Positions 43,752 to 50,920 of a stretch of DNA of 64,000 bases are shown here, in pieces (within the stretch, counting starts at the first letter, position 1; every line of letters starts with the position of its first letter). The stretch lies in contig CAXXMH010000004.1 in the NCBI GenBank assembly GCA_963664665.2, positions 1,426,001 to 1,490,000 of the forward strand, read 5' to 3'. A program made the position numbers and the translations under genes. The notes under the pieces are model-generated. The model worked only from the letters and a program-made list of their open reading frames with translations. It had not been told where the DNA came from and did no database searches. The stretch is from Bin55 sp963664665. Its GTDB lineage: Bacteria > Pseudomonadota > Gammaproteobacteria > Pseudomonadales > Azotimanducaceae.

Positions 43752-44456
43752 ATGGACGACACGCCAAAAGTCCTGATCTTAGCTGGCCCTAACGGGGCTG
43801 GAAAGACGACTTTTGCGACCGAATATCTGCAAGCGGAAGCCGACTGTCCAAGATTTGTCAATGCGGACTTAATCGCGAGTGGTTTAAGCCCATTCAACCC
43901 AACCGCTGTCGAATTTCGTGCCGGTCGTTTGATGATCGAAGCAATGGATCAGCTAACTGAAAAAGGAGAGAGTTTCGCGTTTGAAACTACATTGAGTGGT
44001 CGACTCTATATCAAGAGGATTCAGTCGTGGCGCACAGCAGGCTATCGTGTCAGCCTCCACTACCTCTACCTGCGTTCGTCCACTCTATCGATAAATCGAG
44101 TGCTTGCCAGAGTGCGAGCGGGTGGTCACCACATTCCTGACGATGTCGTTCACAGAAGGTATGACAAAGGGTGGCAATACTTCGAGCAGCAATATCGGGG
44201 CTTGGTAGACGAATGGACGGTTTACGACACATCGGAAGCTCTTCCGATAATTCTTGCTTCCGGACATAAAGGATCGAAATCCACGATACAAAGCAATGTA
44301 GCAGAAGAATCTCGCAAGCGTGAGCTAGAGAGAGCGTTGGCGGCAATGCACAGGGCGACAAACGTCGCCCATCGACACGCGGCTGCACGTGGAGACAAGA
44401 TTTCGATTTGGCGGAATGGCAAGGTCGTTTGGATTGACCCCATAGCAGAACTGTAG
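43752..44456 (+). CDS. zeta-toxin-like P-loop kinase
   Basis: 234 residues. Walker A is A-G-P-N-G-A-G-K-T-T (residues 11-20), with F-V-N-A-D-L-I-A (substrate Asp), F-A-F-E-T-T-L-S-G and R-V-x-x-G-G-H-x-I-P (R-V-R-A-G-G-H-H-I-P, lid Arg). These are zeta-family marks; zeta toxins phosphorylate UDP-N-acetylglucosamine or related nucleotide sugars. The C-terminal tail I-S-I-W-R-N-G-K-V-V-W-I is common in chromosomal members. No epsilon-like antitoxin lies directly beside it. It marks the left edge of the IS-rich accessory stretch. Confidence 0.85.
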   Translation: MDDTPKVLILAGPNGAGKTTFATEYLQAEADCPRFVNADLIASGLSPFNPTAVEFRAGRLMIEAMDQLTEKGESFAFETTLSGRLYIKRIQSWRTAGYRVSLHYLYLRSSTLSINRVLARVRAGGHHIPDDVVHRRYDKGWQYFEQQYRGLVDEWTVYDTSEALPIILASGHKGSKSTIQSNVAEESRKRELERALAAMHRATNVAHRHAAARGDKISIWRNGKVVWIDPIAEL

Positions 44457-44473
44457 CACATGGTGTCAAACTA

Positions 44474-44788
44474 CTAGGCTGTGTTAACACTACTATCACA
44501 AAGTGCGATTGTGATTTGCGCCAGAAACCAGAACAATGTGAATGTGACTTCGAGCTTGTAGTAGCGTGTCGCTACGCTACGGTTCTTCTTCATCAGACGG
44601 AACATGCGTTCCACCTCATTGCGTCTTTTGTATGTGTTCTTGTCGTATTTCCACTTCTTCTTGCAATTCGATTTTGGTGGCACGTTCGTATTCATGCCGA
44701 GACGCCGCAAGCGCACGCGTATCGTCGTTCTCGTAGGCATTGTCCATCGCCAATGCTTCGACCGCGGCGGGGACGACTTGCTTGACAT
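44474..44788 (-). pseudogene. IS5-like transposase C-terminal remnant
   Basis: The part from about 44720 down to 44474 reads like the end of an IS5-family transposase: N-T-N-V-P-P-K-S-N, Y-D-K-N-T-Y-K-R-R-N-E-V-E-R-M-F-R-L-M-K-K, then A-T-R-Y-Y-K-L. The Glu of R-N-E-V-E-R is the third catalytic acid. The DDE Asp residues are missing and the frame shifts near 44720-44760. AGGCTGTGTTAACAC just outside (about 44476) resembles an IS5-type inverted repeat. Confidence 0.7.
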
Positions 44789-45299
44789 CCGGATGCACCA
44801 CCACCGCGCTCAAGGTCCCGTGCCGATAGCGGATCTTGCCGCCATGGGTCTTTTGTGCCAGGCACTGCTTGCAGGGCCCCTTCGTGGAGGTGTAGTAACC
44901 CGTGCCGTCAAGCGCCAGCGGCAATGCGCCGTCCGCCATCCGAAAGCACTCGAGATGACGATAGCGGAGCAACCACCCGAACCGGGTGCGCAACGCACGA
45001 TGCACGACGTTCGGGTCGATGGCGTCCAAGCGGCGCCGCAAGGTCGAGTCCGTCGGCACCCGTTCGACCCTGAACAACTGCCGCAAGTTGTCGCACAGCA
45101 TCGGCTCGTCGCGCGCGTCGTCGAACCTCAACATAGACGGAAATTTCAACACGAAGATCGCCAACCCGCTCATAAGGCAATCCGTCGCCCTATACGAGTT
45201 GGCCGGATGATCGTCGCCGGGCGTCACGCGTTGGAACTGCTTCCGCACGAGGTCTAGCAACTTGCCCATCAGGGCGTCCTCGCGCCGTGACTTGGACAT
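44616..45299 (-). pseudogene. second transposase remnant, N-terminal and central part
   Basis: About 227 codons. The N-terminal three quarters (45299 down to about 44760) read like a DDE transposase of an unclassified (ISNCY-like) group: V-P-T-D-S-T-L-R-R-R-L-D-A, L-A-L-D-G-T-G-Y-Y and V-V-V-H-P-D-V-K-Q-V-V-P. The catalytic C terminus is missing: downstream of about 44757 the sequence switches to the low-GC IS5-like remnant. GC content changes visibly at that point. So two different transposase genes have been joined, and neither is complete. Confidence 0.65.
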
Positions 45300-45326
45300 G
45301 GGTGGCCCTCCGTGGCCGACACTAGC

Positions 45327-45341
45327 CTAACAGCCTGTTAG
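45327..45341. repeat. CTAACA-GCC-TGTTAG palindrome upstream of the transposase remnant
   Basis: A perfect 6-3-6 inverted repeat about 30 bases upstream of the transposase remnant start. Read on the other strand it contains AGGCTGTTAG, similar to the AGGCTGTGTTA at the opposite end (about 44476), so it may mark the outer end of the composite element. Confidence 0.4.
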
Positions 45342-45503
45342 CTTGGCGAATTATGCCGGGCGAAGGGCAGCCATCCTAAGCACCAAAACGGCACGAACTA
45401 ATATGAGAAAAGTCGCACAAACCTACGCCAGGTCCCGTATGCCAAAGGGCGCGGGGAATGTCTGCTATGATGCAGAATATGTGTTTTTGGATGTGGGCGA
45501 CTA

Positions 45504-46100
45504 ATGGCGCGTACGATCGAGCGCAATAACGAGCAGCGATTGCTGGAGCGGTTCGTTAATGGGGAATCCGTACCAAAACTGGCTCAGGCATACGGCACAA
45601 CCGAGCAAATAGTTCGTGAGGCGTTGCTACGACCCAGTGTGTATTCGCCGACTGATCAGCACCGACCAGACATACCAATTGCCAACGAAGTCGAGCTAAT
45701 CGACCGCTTCGTCGGTGGCGAGTCAATTAGCGATTTGGCACTAGCTTACCGTACACGCGAGGCACAAGTAAGCGCGGCTTTGGATCGAGCCGGCGAACGC
45801 ATGCACCGTTCGCTTGAGGTGTTAGATGAGACCTCCACCGATGAAGACATCAAGCGAGTGAACGCGCAAACAGACTACATAAATCGCTACACCAAGCAAC
45901 GCGACGCAGAAACCGCACGAGTAGAGGCGCGTATCAACTTTTTGAAACGCTACACAGATCGAATGAATGAAGAAACAGAACGCCTAAACGACGAAACTCG
46001 ACGACTGAACGACCAAACAGAACGTAACGTCGAGGGCATCATGTTCTTATTGGTCATCGGCCTAATCGCTGTAGTGCTTCTCCTGACTTCGCACCTTTAG
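45504..46100 (+). CDS. two-HTH, coiled-coil, tail-anchored membrane protein
   Basis: 198 residues. Two helix-turn-helix-like units of similar wording occupy about 8-42 (L-L-E-R-F-V-N-G-E-S-V-P-K-L-A-Q-A-Y-G) and 62-95 (L-I-D-R-F-V-G-G-E-S-I-S-D-L-A-L-A-Y-R). A coiled coil follows, ending in heptads N-E-E-T-E-R-L, N-D-E-T-R-R-L, N-D-Q-T-E-R-N, then one C-terminal membrane helix (about 178-196). The architecture suggests a DNA-binding protein tethered to the membrane. The last 59 codons belong to a 197-base tandem repeat. No named family recognised. Confidence 0.65.
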   Translation: MARTIERNNEQRLLERFVNGESVPKLAQAYGTTEQIVREALLRPSVYSPTDQHRPDIPIANEVELIDRFVGGESISDLALAYRTREAQVSAALDRAGERMHRSLEVLDETSTDEDIKRVNAQTDYINRYTKQRDAETARVEARINFLKRYTDRMNEETERLNDETRRLNDQTERNVEGIMFLLVIGLIAVVLLLTSHL

Positions 46101-46490
46101 CTTGCTAAGTGATTGATTTTGAGGCGCGTATCGACTTTTTGAAACGCTACACAGATCGAATGAATGAAGAAACAGAACGCCTAAACGACGAAACTCGACG
46201 ACTGAACGACCAAACAGAACGCAACGTCGAGGGCATCGTGTTCTTATTGGTCATCGGCCTAATCGCTGTAGTGCTTCTCCTGACTTCGCACCTTTAGCTT
46301 GCTAAGTGATTGATTTTGAGGCGCGTATCGACTTTTTGAAACGCTACACAGATCGAATGAATGAAGAAACAGAACGCCTAAACGACGAAACTCGACGACT
46401 GAACGACCAAACAGAACGCAACGTCGAGGGCATCGTGTTCTTATTGGTCATCGGCCTAATCGTTGTAGGGCTTCTTGCGCTGACGACAAC
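45924..46490 (+). repeat. 197-base tandem repeat, about 2.9 copies
   Basis: Near-identical units start at 45924, 46121 and 46318, a period of exactly 197 bases, each opening GAGGCGCGTATC. Copies 2 and 3 share changes against copy 1 (ATCGAC for ATCAAC, GGCATCGTG for GGCATCATG), so copy 3 versus 2 is the younger duplication or they were homogenised. The third copy departs near its end (GTTGTAGGGCTTCTTGCG). 197 is not a multiple of three, and each unit carries its own stop and a GTG start. Confidence 0.92.
46109..46297 (+). CDS. repeat-borne coiled-coil/membrane mini-protein, copy 2
   Basis: 62 residues from GTG 46109: a short lead (M-I-D-F-E-A-R), the coiled-coil heptads and the membrane helix of the 198-residue protein, without its DNA-binding half. 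It arose by the 197-base duplication. There is no clear ribosome site before GTG, so translation would depend on coupling with the stop 12 bases upstream. If made, it could act as a membrane-bound dominant partner of the full-length protein; equally it may be silent. Confidence 0.4.
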   Translation: MIDFEARIDFLKRYTDRMNEETERLNDETRRLNDQTERNVEGIVFLLVIGLIAVVLLLTSHL

Positions 46491-46494
46491 CTGA
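46306..46494 (+). CDS. repeat-borne coiled-coil/membrane mini-protein, copy 3
   Basis: 62 residues from GTG 46306, identical to copy 2 up to the last part of the membrane helix, which ends L-I-V-V-G-L-L-A-L-T-T-T instead of L-I-A-V-V-L-L-L-T-S-H-L. The altered end probably represents the original 3' boundary of the ancestral gene. Expression is as uncertain as for copy 2. Confidence 0.4.
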   Translation: MIDFEARIDFLKRYTDRMNEETERLNDETRRLNDQTERNVEGIVFLLVIGLIVVGLLALTTT

Positions 46495-46510
46495 TTGTCG
46501 GACGGGACAC

Positions 46511-46657
46511 TCAATAGGGATCAACTGCCAAGTGGCGTTTTTTGAGGTCGACGAACAGTTCATCGCTATGGGATAGTTCCTGCGGGTCGCGATCGCTGAC
46601 CAGTTGATCGAGCATCTCGACAGAAATGCGCGAAAGTTGTAGTGGCAATGAACTCAT
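46511..46657 (-). pseudogene. IS256-family transposase N-terminal remnant
   Basis: A 48-codon frame beginning M-S-S-L-P-L-Q-L-S-R-I and containing M-L-D-Q-L-V-S-D-R-D-P-Q-E-L and D-E-L-F-V-D-L-K-K-R, which matches the opening of IS256/mutator-type transposases as I know them. It then stops; the remaining 350 or so residues are absent. A truncated leftover, too short to act. Confidence 0.55.
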
Positions 46658-46985
46658 GGTGGTCGCTACTATGCGATCGGTAGGTTTGGCAGTTCTTTAA
46701 TCAAGTCTACCGCCCCGTTAGTTGATTCATACACGTAAATTCTGACTCGTCTAATTTACTGTATTACGTGTGCAGTCCGCTTGCTCAACAATTGCTCACG
46801 ACCATGTTATACCAGATGTTGCCGGCCACGGTGCGGTACGGCAGCCTACCCCGTTGATTCGCCACTTGGCGTGCACCGTCGGGTGGTTGACGCGCTCAAG
46901 TCGTCGAATCACATTGCAATTCACCAAGCTTGTACGACACCGGTGCATGCACTGGCTGGTGCATGCCTGAAACGTTTTAGACTCT
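46658..46985. other. IS-remnant spacer without recognised gene
   Basis: About 330 bases between the IS256 leftover and the decayed IS5 piece. A short direct repeat of GGTGCATGC lies near 46940-46970. Frames crossing it are Arg/Ser/Cys-rich and not protein-like. It is probably decayed insertion-sequence DNA. Confidence 0.35.
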
Positions 46986-47274
46986 TGGACGGCGACGCCG
47001 ACCTGATATCTTCAACGTCACCACGGCGTCAATCGTTCATGCCCCGCATGAGCGTTAAAAGCCCATCGTCACGCAAACACATTGCATTGACGCAATTTGA
47101 ACCGCTAACACGGCGACAACAAGCCAAAAATTCGGCATACATATGCGCGTCATCTTGGTGTCAGGGAGCGATTAGAACTGTCCAGTGGACGACGTCCCCA
47201 ACGGCACGCGACGCACGGGATTGGATCCGTCGTGCGCGTAGCGCACGTTCCACCTACTTCGCACGGTACGTAAC
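46986..47274 (-). pseudogene. 3' part of decayed IS5-family transposase (left of IS21)
   Basis: Reading leftward from the IS21 junction, the frames give V-E-R-A-L-R-A-R-R-I-Q-S-R, which continues the IS5 pattern (…D-S-A-Y-R-S-x-E-V-E-x-x-L-R-x-R-G-I) broken off at the other side of IS21, though a stop codon and frame changes intervene. Further on the match fades. With the piece at 49998-50750 it makes one transposase gene split by IS21. The left limit is approximate. Confidence 0.5.
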
Positions 47275-47280
47275 TTCCAT
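47275..47280. repeat. IS21 target-site duplication, left copy
   Basis: TTCCAT immediately before the left inverted repeat; the same six bases follow the right inverted repeat (49992-49997). Confidence 0.85.
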
Positions 47281-47328
47281 TGTCCCGCGACAATCAAGGT
47301 GAGAACGCAGCGACAATCAAGGTGAGAA
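47281..47328 (+). repeat. IS21 left terminal inverted repeat with two subterminal sites
   Basis: TGTCCC then two copies of GCGACAATCAAGGTGAGAA at 47287-47305 and 47310-47328. Confidence 0.9.
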
Positions 47329-47460
47329 AGCCGCCGACTCGTGCGTTGTGAGGGAGGGCGTAGCCCGACCGAGCAAGGCGCGAGCCGGCGAGGCCGAGAG
47401 CCGCGCTCCGTGATCGCGACGGAATTGGCTAAGGTGTACGACCTTCTATAAGGACGGACA

Positions 47461-48999
47461 TTGATGCCAGGCAGTCATATTTCCGATCACCAAGTGAGGC
47501 TTTACATGCACTCTAGACAAAAAACCACGCCGCAGGCGGCTGCGGTGAAGGCCGGTTTTAGCACCGCCACGGCCTACCGGATCGAGGCCGATCCGCGACT
47601 TCCCTCCACCCACACGAGGCCCCGGGACCGGCGCCGGCCCGATCCGCTGGCGGGGATCTTCGACGAGGAACTCGTTCCCATGCTGGAGAAGACGCCGAGC
47701 ATTCGCCCGGTGGCGTTGTTCGAGGAACTCATGCGCCGTCATCCCGAGCTCGCCCCCAGCATTCGTCGCACGTTGGAACGACGCGTGCGGCAATGGCGTG
47801 CGGTGCACGGTCCGGAGCAGGAGATCATGTTCCGTCAGACCCACCCGCCAGGTCAGCTCGGGCTCTCGGACTTTACCGACGCCAACGCCCTGGGGGTAAC
47901 GATCACCGGCGTGACGCTCAAGCACATCCTGTACCACTTCCGGCTGGCCTATTCCGGGTTCTCGCACCTGCACGTGGTGCTGGGCGGGGAGAGCTTCACC
48001 GCCTTGGCCGAGGGGCTACAGAACGCCCTGTGGAGCCTCGGTGGGGCGCCGCAGGAACCCCGCAGCGACAGTCTCTCGGCGGCGTATCGCAACCTTGATT
48101 GCGAGCAACGCAAGGACGCCACGAAGCGCTACGCGGCGCTGTGCGAACACTACAGCATGGCGCCGAGCCGCAACAATCGCGGAGAATCGCACGAAAACGG
48201 CGCCGTGGAAGGCCCGCACGGGCACCTCAAACGCGCCCTGGCCGACGCGCTACTGCTGCGTGGCTCGCCCGACTTCGACACCTTGGGCCACTACCGCGCC
48301 TTCGTCGACGACGTGGTGGGGCGACGCAACGCCCACCACCGTGCCCGCATCGATGTCGAGCGCGCCGTGCTCAAGCCGTTGCCGCGCCAGCGCACCGAGG
48401 ACTTCGACACGGCGCGTGTGCGCGTGACCTCCTCGAGTGGCTTCGTGCTGCGGAAAGTGTTTTACACCGTGCCGTCGCGACTGGTGGGCCATCAGTTGAC
48501 GGTGCGCCTGTACGACGAGCGCCTGGAACTGTTTCTCGGCGCCACGTACCTGACGCAACTGCCGCGCGGTCGCCCGCAGGCGAACGGCTGCAACGGCCAT
48601 GTCATCGATTACCGCCACGTCATCCACGCGCTGCGGCGCAAGCCCATGGCGCTGCGCAATCTCGTCTATCGCGACAGCCTGTTCCCCCGCCAGGCATACA
48701 GGTGCGCCTTCGACGCGATCGTCGAAGCCAAGGGCGAACGCACCGCCTGCCGCGACACCGTCGCCTTGCTGTCGCTGGCGCACGAACGCACCTGCGAAGC
48801 CGCGCTCGCTGCGGCCATCGAAAGTTGTCTGGAAGCCGGCACGTTACCCGATCCTGACGTCCTGGCCACGCAGTTCGTGCCGTCACCGGATCGCGTGCCG
48901 AACATCCACGTCAAGTTGGGTTCGCTCACCGATTACGATGTCCTGCTCACCGCGCCAACGGCGGCTAGCGCCACCGCACGCACGGGCGACGGCTCATGA
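47461..48999 (+). CDS. istA: IS21 transposase IstA
   Basis: 512 residues, family-typical length. An N-terminal helix-turn-helix (T-P-Q-A-A-A-V-K-A-G-F-S-T-A-T-A-Y-R) recognises the ends. The DDE core follows: L-G-L-S-D-F-T-D-A (first Asp), the P-R-S-D-S-L-S-A-A-Y region (second Asp), and N-R-G-E-S-H-E-N-G-A-V-E-G-P-H-G-H-L-K (catalytic Glu). ATG 47461 is used; the gene overlaps istB by four bases. Catalyses cut and paste of the element with IstB. Confidence 0.95.
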   Translation: MMPGSHISDHQVRLYMHSRQKTTPQAAAVKAGFSTATAYRIEADPRLPSTHTRPRDRRRPDPLAGIFDEELVPMLEKTPSIRPVALFEELMRRHPELAPSIRRTLERRVRQWRAVHGPEQEIMFRQTHPPGQLGLSDFTDANALGVTITGVTLKHILYHFRLAYSGFSHLHVVLGGESFTALAEGLQNALWSLGGAPQEPRSDSLSAAYRNLDCEQRKDATKRYAALCEHYSMAPSRNNRGESHENGAVEGPHGHLKRALADALLLRGSPDFDTLGHYRAFVDDVVGRRNAHHRARIDVERAVLKPLPRQRTEDFDTARVRVTSSSGFVLRKVFYTVPSRLVGHQLTVRLYDERLELFLGATYLTQLPRGRPQANGCNGHVIDYRHVIHALRRKPMALRNLVYRDSLFPRQAYRCAFDAIVEAKGERTACRDTVALLSLAHERTCEAALAAAIESCLEAGTLPDPDVLATQFVPSPDRVPNIHVKLGSLTDYDVLLTAPTAASATARTGDGS

Positions 49000-49853
49000 G
49001 CGCCGTGGATCCCGCCCAGCTTGAGCTGATGTTCACCCAGCTAGGCCTGCCTACCTTCAAGGCCGTCTGGGCCACGCTCGCTGACCGCGCCGATGCCGAA
49101 GGCTGGCCCGCAGCCCGGCTGCTCGCCGCCCTGACCGAGCAGGAGCTCGCCGACCGCGCCCGGCGGCGTTTCGAACGCCATCTCGCCGAGGCCAAACTGC
49201 CACCCGGCAAGACGCTCGCCAACTTCGACTTCAAGGTCGTACCCATGGTCTCCCAGGCGCACGTCAACGCCCTGGTCGCCGGCGATGGCTGGCTGGCGCA
49301 GGGCGCCAATGTGATCCTGGTCGGCCCACCTGGCACCGGGAAAAGTCACTTGGCTGCCGCGGTCGGGTTGGCGCTGATCGAACACGGCTTCCGGGTCCTG
49401 TACGCGCGCACCACCGATCTGGTGCAGAAACTCCAGGTCGCGCGCCGCGAACTGACGCTCGAGTCCGAGATCCGCAAACTGAACAAGTACCACTTGCTCA
49501 TTCTTGACGATATCGCCTATGTGCGCAAGGATCAAGCCGAAACGAGCGTGCTCTTCGAACTGATCAGCTCACGGTACGAAAATCGCTCCCTGCTCGTCAC
49601 CGCCAACCAGCCGTTCGGGGCGTGGGGCTCAATCTTCCCCGAACAGGCCATGACGCTGGCCGCCATCGACCGGCTCGTGCATCGCGCGACCATCTTTGAA
49701 CTCAACGTGGAAAGCTATCGACGACGCACCGCGGTGGAAACCAAACGCGGCCGCGGGCGAATCGCCGCCCGCGCCACGCCCGCCAACACCAACGTCAAGC
49801 TGCCGGATAGCACCGCAGCAACGAACAAAGAGGGCCAAAAAGACAACCCGTGA
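48996..49853 (+). CDS. istB: IS21 helper ATPase IstB
   Basis: 285 residues of the DnaA-like AAA+ group. Walker A is V-G-P-P-G-T-G-K-S-H-L-A (about 109-120), Walker B L-L-I-L-D-D-I-A-Y (about 167-175), and sensor I lies in L-V-T-A-N-Q-P-F. The C-terminal R-A-T-I-F-E-L-N-V-E-S-Y-R is a family mark. A basic, Ala-rich tail extends past the usual end. It activates IstA and helps choose targets. Confidence 0.95.
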   Translation: MSAVDPAQLELMFTQLGLPTFKAVWATLADRADAEGWPAARLLAALTEQELADRARRRFERHLAEAKLPPGKTLANFDFKVVPMVSQAHVNALVAGDGWLAQGANVILVGPPGTGKSHLAAAVGLALIEHGFRVLYARTTDLVQKLQVARRELTLESEIRKLNKYHLLILDDIAYVRKDQAETSVLFELISSRYENRSLLVTANQPFGAWGSIFPEQAMTLAAIDRLVHRATIFELNVESYRRRTAVETKRGRGRIAARATPANTNVKLPDSTAATNKEGQKDNP

Positions 49854-49943
49854 CACCTCACCGATTCCTGATCTGGCGGCGTCGTTTTGAACGCCCCTTG
49901 CCGCGTCCACCTCCGATAATGTATCATCAACCGTCGCGACACA

Positions 49944-49991
49944 TTCTCACCCTGATTGTCGCGCACTTCTCACCCTGATTGTCGCGCTACA
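49944..49991 (-). repeat. IS21 right terminal inverted repeat with two subterminal sites
   Basis: Mirrors the left end: two copies of TTCTCACCCTGATTGTCGC, then GCTACA; one base per unit (C for T) differs from the left copies. Confidence 0.9.
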
Positions 49992-49997
49992 TTCCAT
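49992..49997. repeat. IS21 target-site duplication, right copy
   Basis: TTCCAT immediately after the right inverted repeat, matching 47275-47280. Confidence 0.85.
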
Positions 49998-50750
49998 ATA
50001 CAGCGGTTGACCCGGTTGGGTTGGGTTGGGTCGAGCAGGTCTTCCAACACGTTGATGTCGTGGACGTTCGTCTGGGTCGTCGAGAAGTCTCGGATGAGCT
50101 TATACCCCACATTGACACAGATGTGGTTCTTGCAGCCTTAGAAATTCTTACCACATTACTCGGCCCTGCGTGGGTCCACGCCGTTCTGCCGCAACTTCGC
50201 TGTCGCGGAGTCTGCTTACCACTTGGCAGGCGTATCGTCCTACTTGATCGTCGCGTATTTATTTCGCGTGTTGCGTTGAAGCCGCGCCAACGCGAACGAG
50301 GAGTCCACCGTCTGCCCATCCTTCGCCTGATAGCTGTGGCGAGCCATCTGGTCATGGAAGGCGTCAAACCAATCCCGCATCGTACTCTTGTCCAACTGGG
50401 CAAGATACCGGGAAATGGTGGCGCGTCCGGAATCGGATCAGCCATGCTAACGCCGAGGAAACGCATGATCGACAGGGAGTCCGCCCCCAGCACTTCCAAC
50501 TTCTCGTCCGACAACCCCCACTTGCGACCGATCAACAGCAACTTGAACATCAGCTTCGCGCCGTACGGCGGGCACCCGCCTTTCATCGGTTATTGCTCTG
50601 TCGGGTGCCAGCAATCTTCCAGCATCGCCCGAAAGGCTTCGAAATCTACCAACTCGTCGAGCACCGCCCACGGGTCGCCGCGCCAGTCTAGGGTCTGTTA
50701 CGCTCCCACTCTCCGTGCAGGTTCGCACTCAGCGCCACAGCTTCGCTAAC
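49998..50750 (-). pseudogene. 5' part of decayed IS5-family transposase (right of IS21)
   Basis: Read leftward from about 50700 the frames give L-D-W-R-G-D-P-W-A-V-L-D-E-L-V-D-F, a stop at about 50590, then M-K-G-G-C-P-P-Y-G-A-K-L-M-F-K-L-L-L and M-R-F-L-G-V-S-M-A-D. A later frame gives N-H-I-C-V-N-V-G-Y-K-L-I-R and H-D-I-N-V-L-E-D-L-L-D before it meets IS21. These are the domain order and wording of IS5-family transposases. At least one stop and one frame change disable it, and IS21 then interrupts it. Confidence 0.75.
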
Positions 50751-50893
50751 AAATCGTGCGAGCTTAACTGAAACACAACTTATGTCAATGAACGAACGAC
50801 ATTTTCCGCAACGCACCGCTCAACCATAAAAACGGTCTTCTCAGGTAAAAATAAATAGGTATTGAGAGGTTCCCTTAACTTCAGATCAAAATA

Positions 50894-50909
50894 TGAACTA
50901 CGTAGTTCA
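50894..50909 (-). terminator. 16-base palindrome after the motor cassette, possible terminator
   Basis: TGAACTACGTAGTTCA is a perfect palindrome starting 12 bases beyond the last stop codon of the leftward cassette. In the direction of transcription it is followed by TATTTT, a weak T-tract. It could fold to a 6-bp stem with ACGT loop. Confidence 0.4.
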
Positions 50910-50920
50910 CCATTGAAAGG

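Larger units (their letters stand above)
47281..49991 (+). mobile_element. intact IS21-family insertion sequence
   Basis: 2711 bases bounded by imperfect inverted repeats beginning TGTCCCGCGACAATC (left) and, on the other strand, TGTAGCGCGACAATC (right). Each end holds two copies of a 19-base GCGACAATCA(A/G)GGTGAGAA unit, the multiple subterminal transposase sites usual for IS21. It carries istA and istB in the + direction with a 4-base overlap and is flanked by a TTCCAT duplication. Its coding GC is higher than the surrounding chromosome, which argues for recent arrival. Every structural part is present, so it may be active. Confidence 0.95.

Noticed and set aside
44604..45257. 217-codon + strand frame across the transposase remnants
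   Set aside because: Antisense shadow of the transposase frame; composition is Arg/His-rich and no domain is visible.
45924..46490. CRISPR array
   Set aside because: The 197-base units are contiguous and near-identical with no unique spacers; they are tandem gene-fragment duplications. No cas genes are present.
46781..47302. 173-codon + strand frame left of IS21
   Set aside because: Runs across decayed IS5 DNA into the IS21 end; Arg/Ser/Cys-rich, not protein-like.
48099..48857. 252-codon + strand frame inside istA
   Set aside because: It is a high-GC shadow of istA in another frame: Arg/Ala/Pro-rich, no motifs, no start signal.
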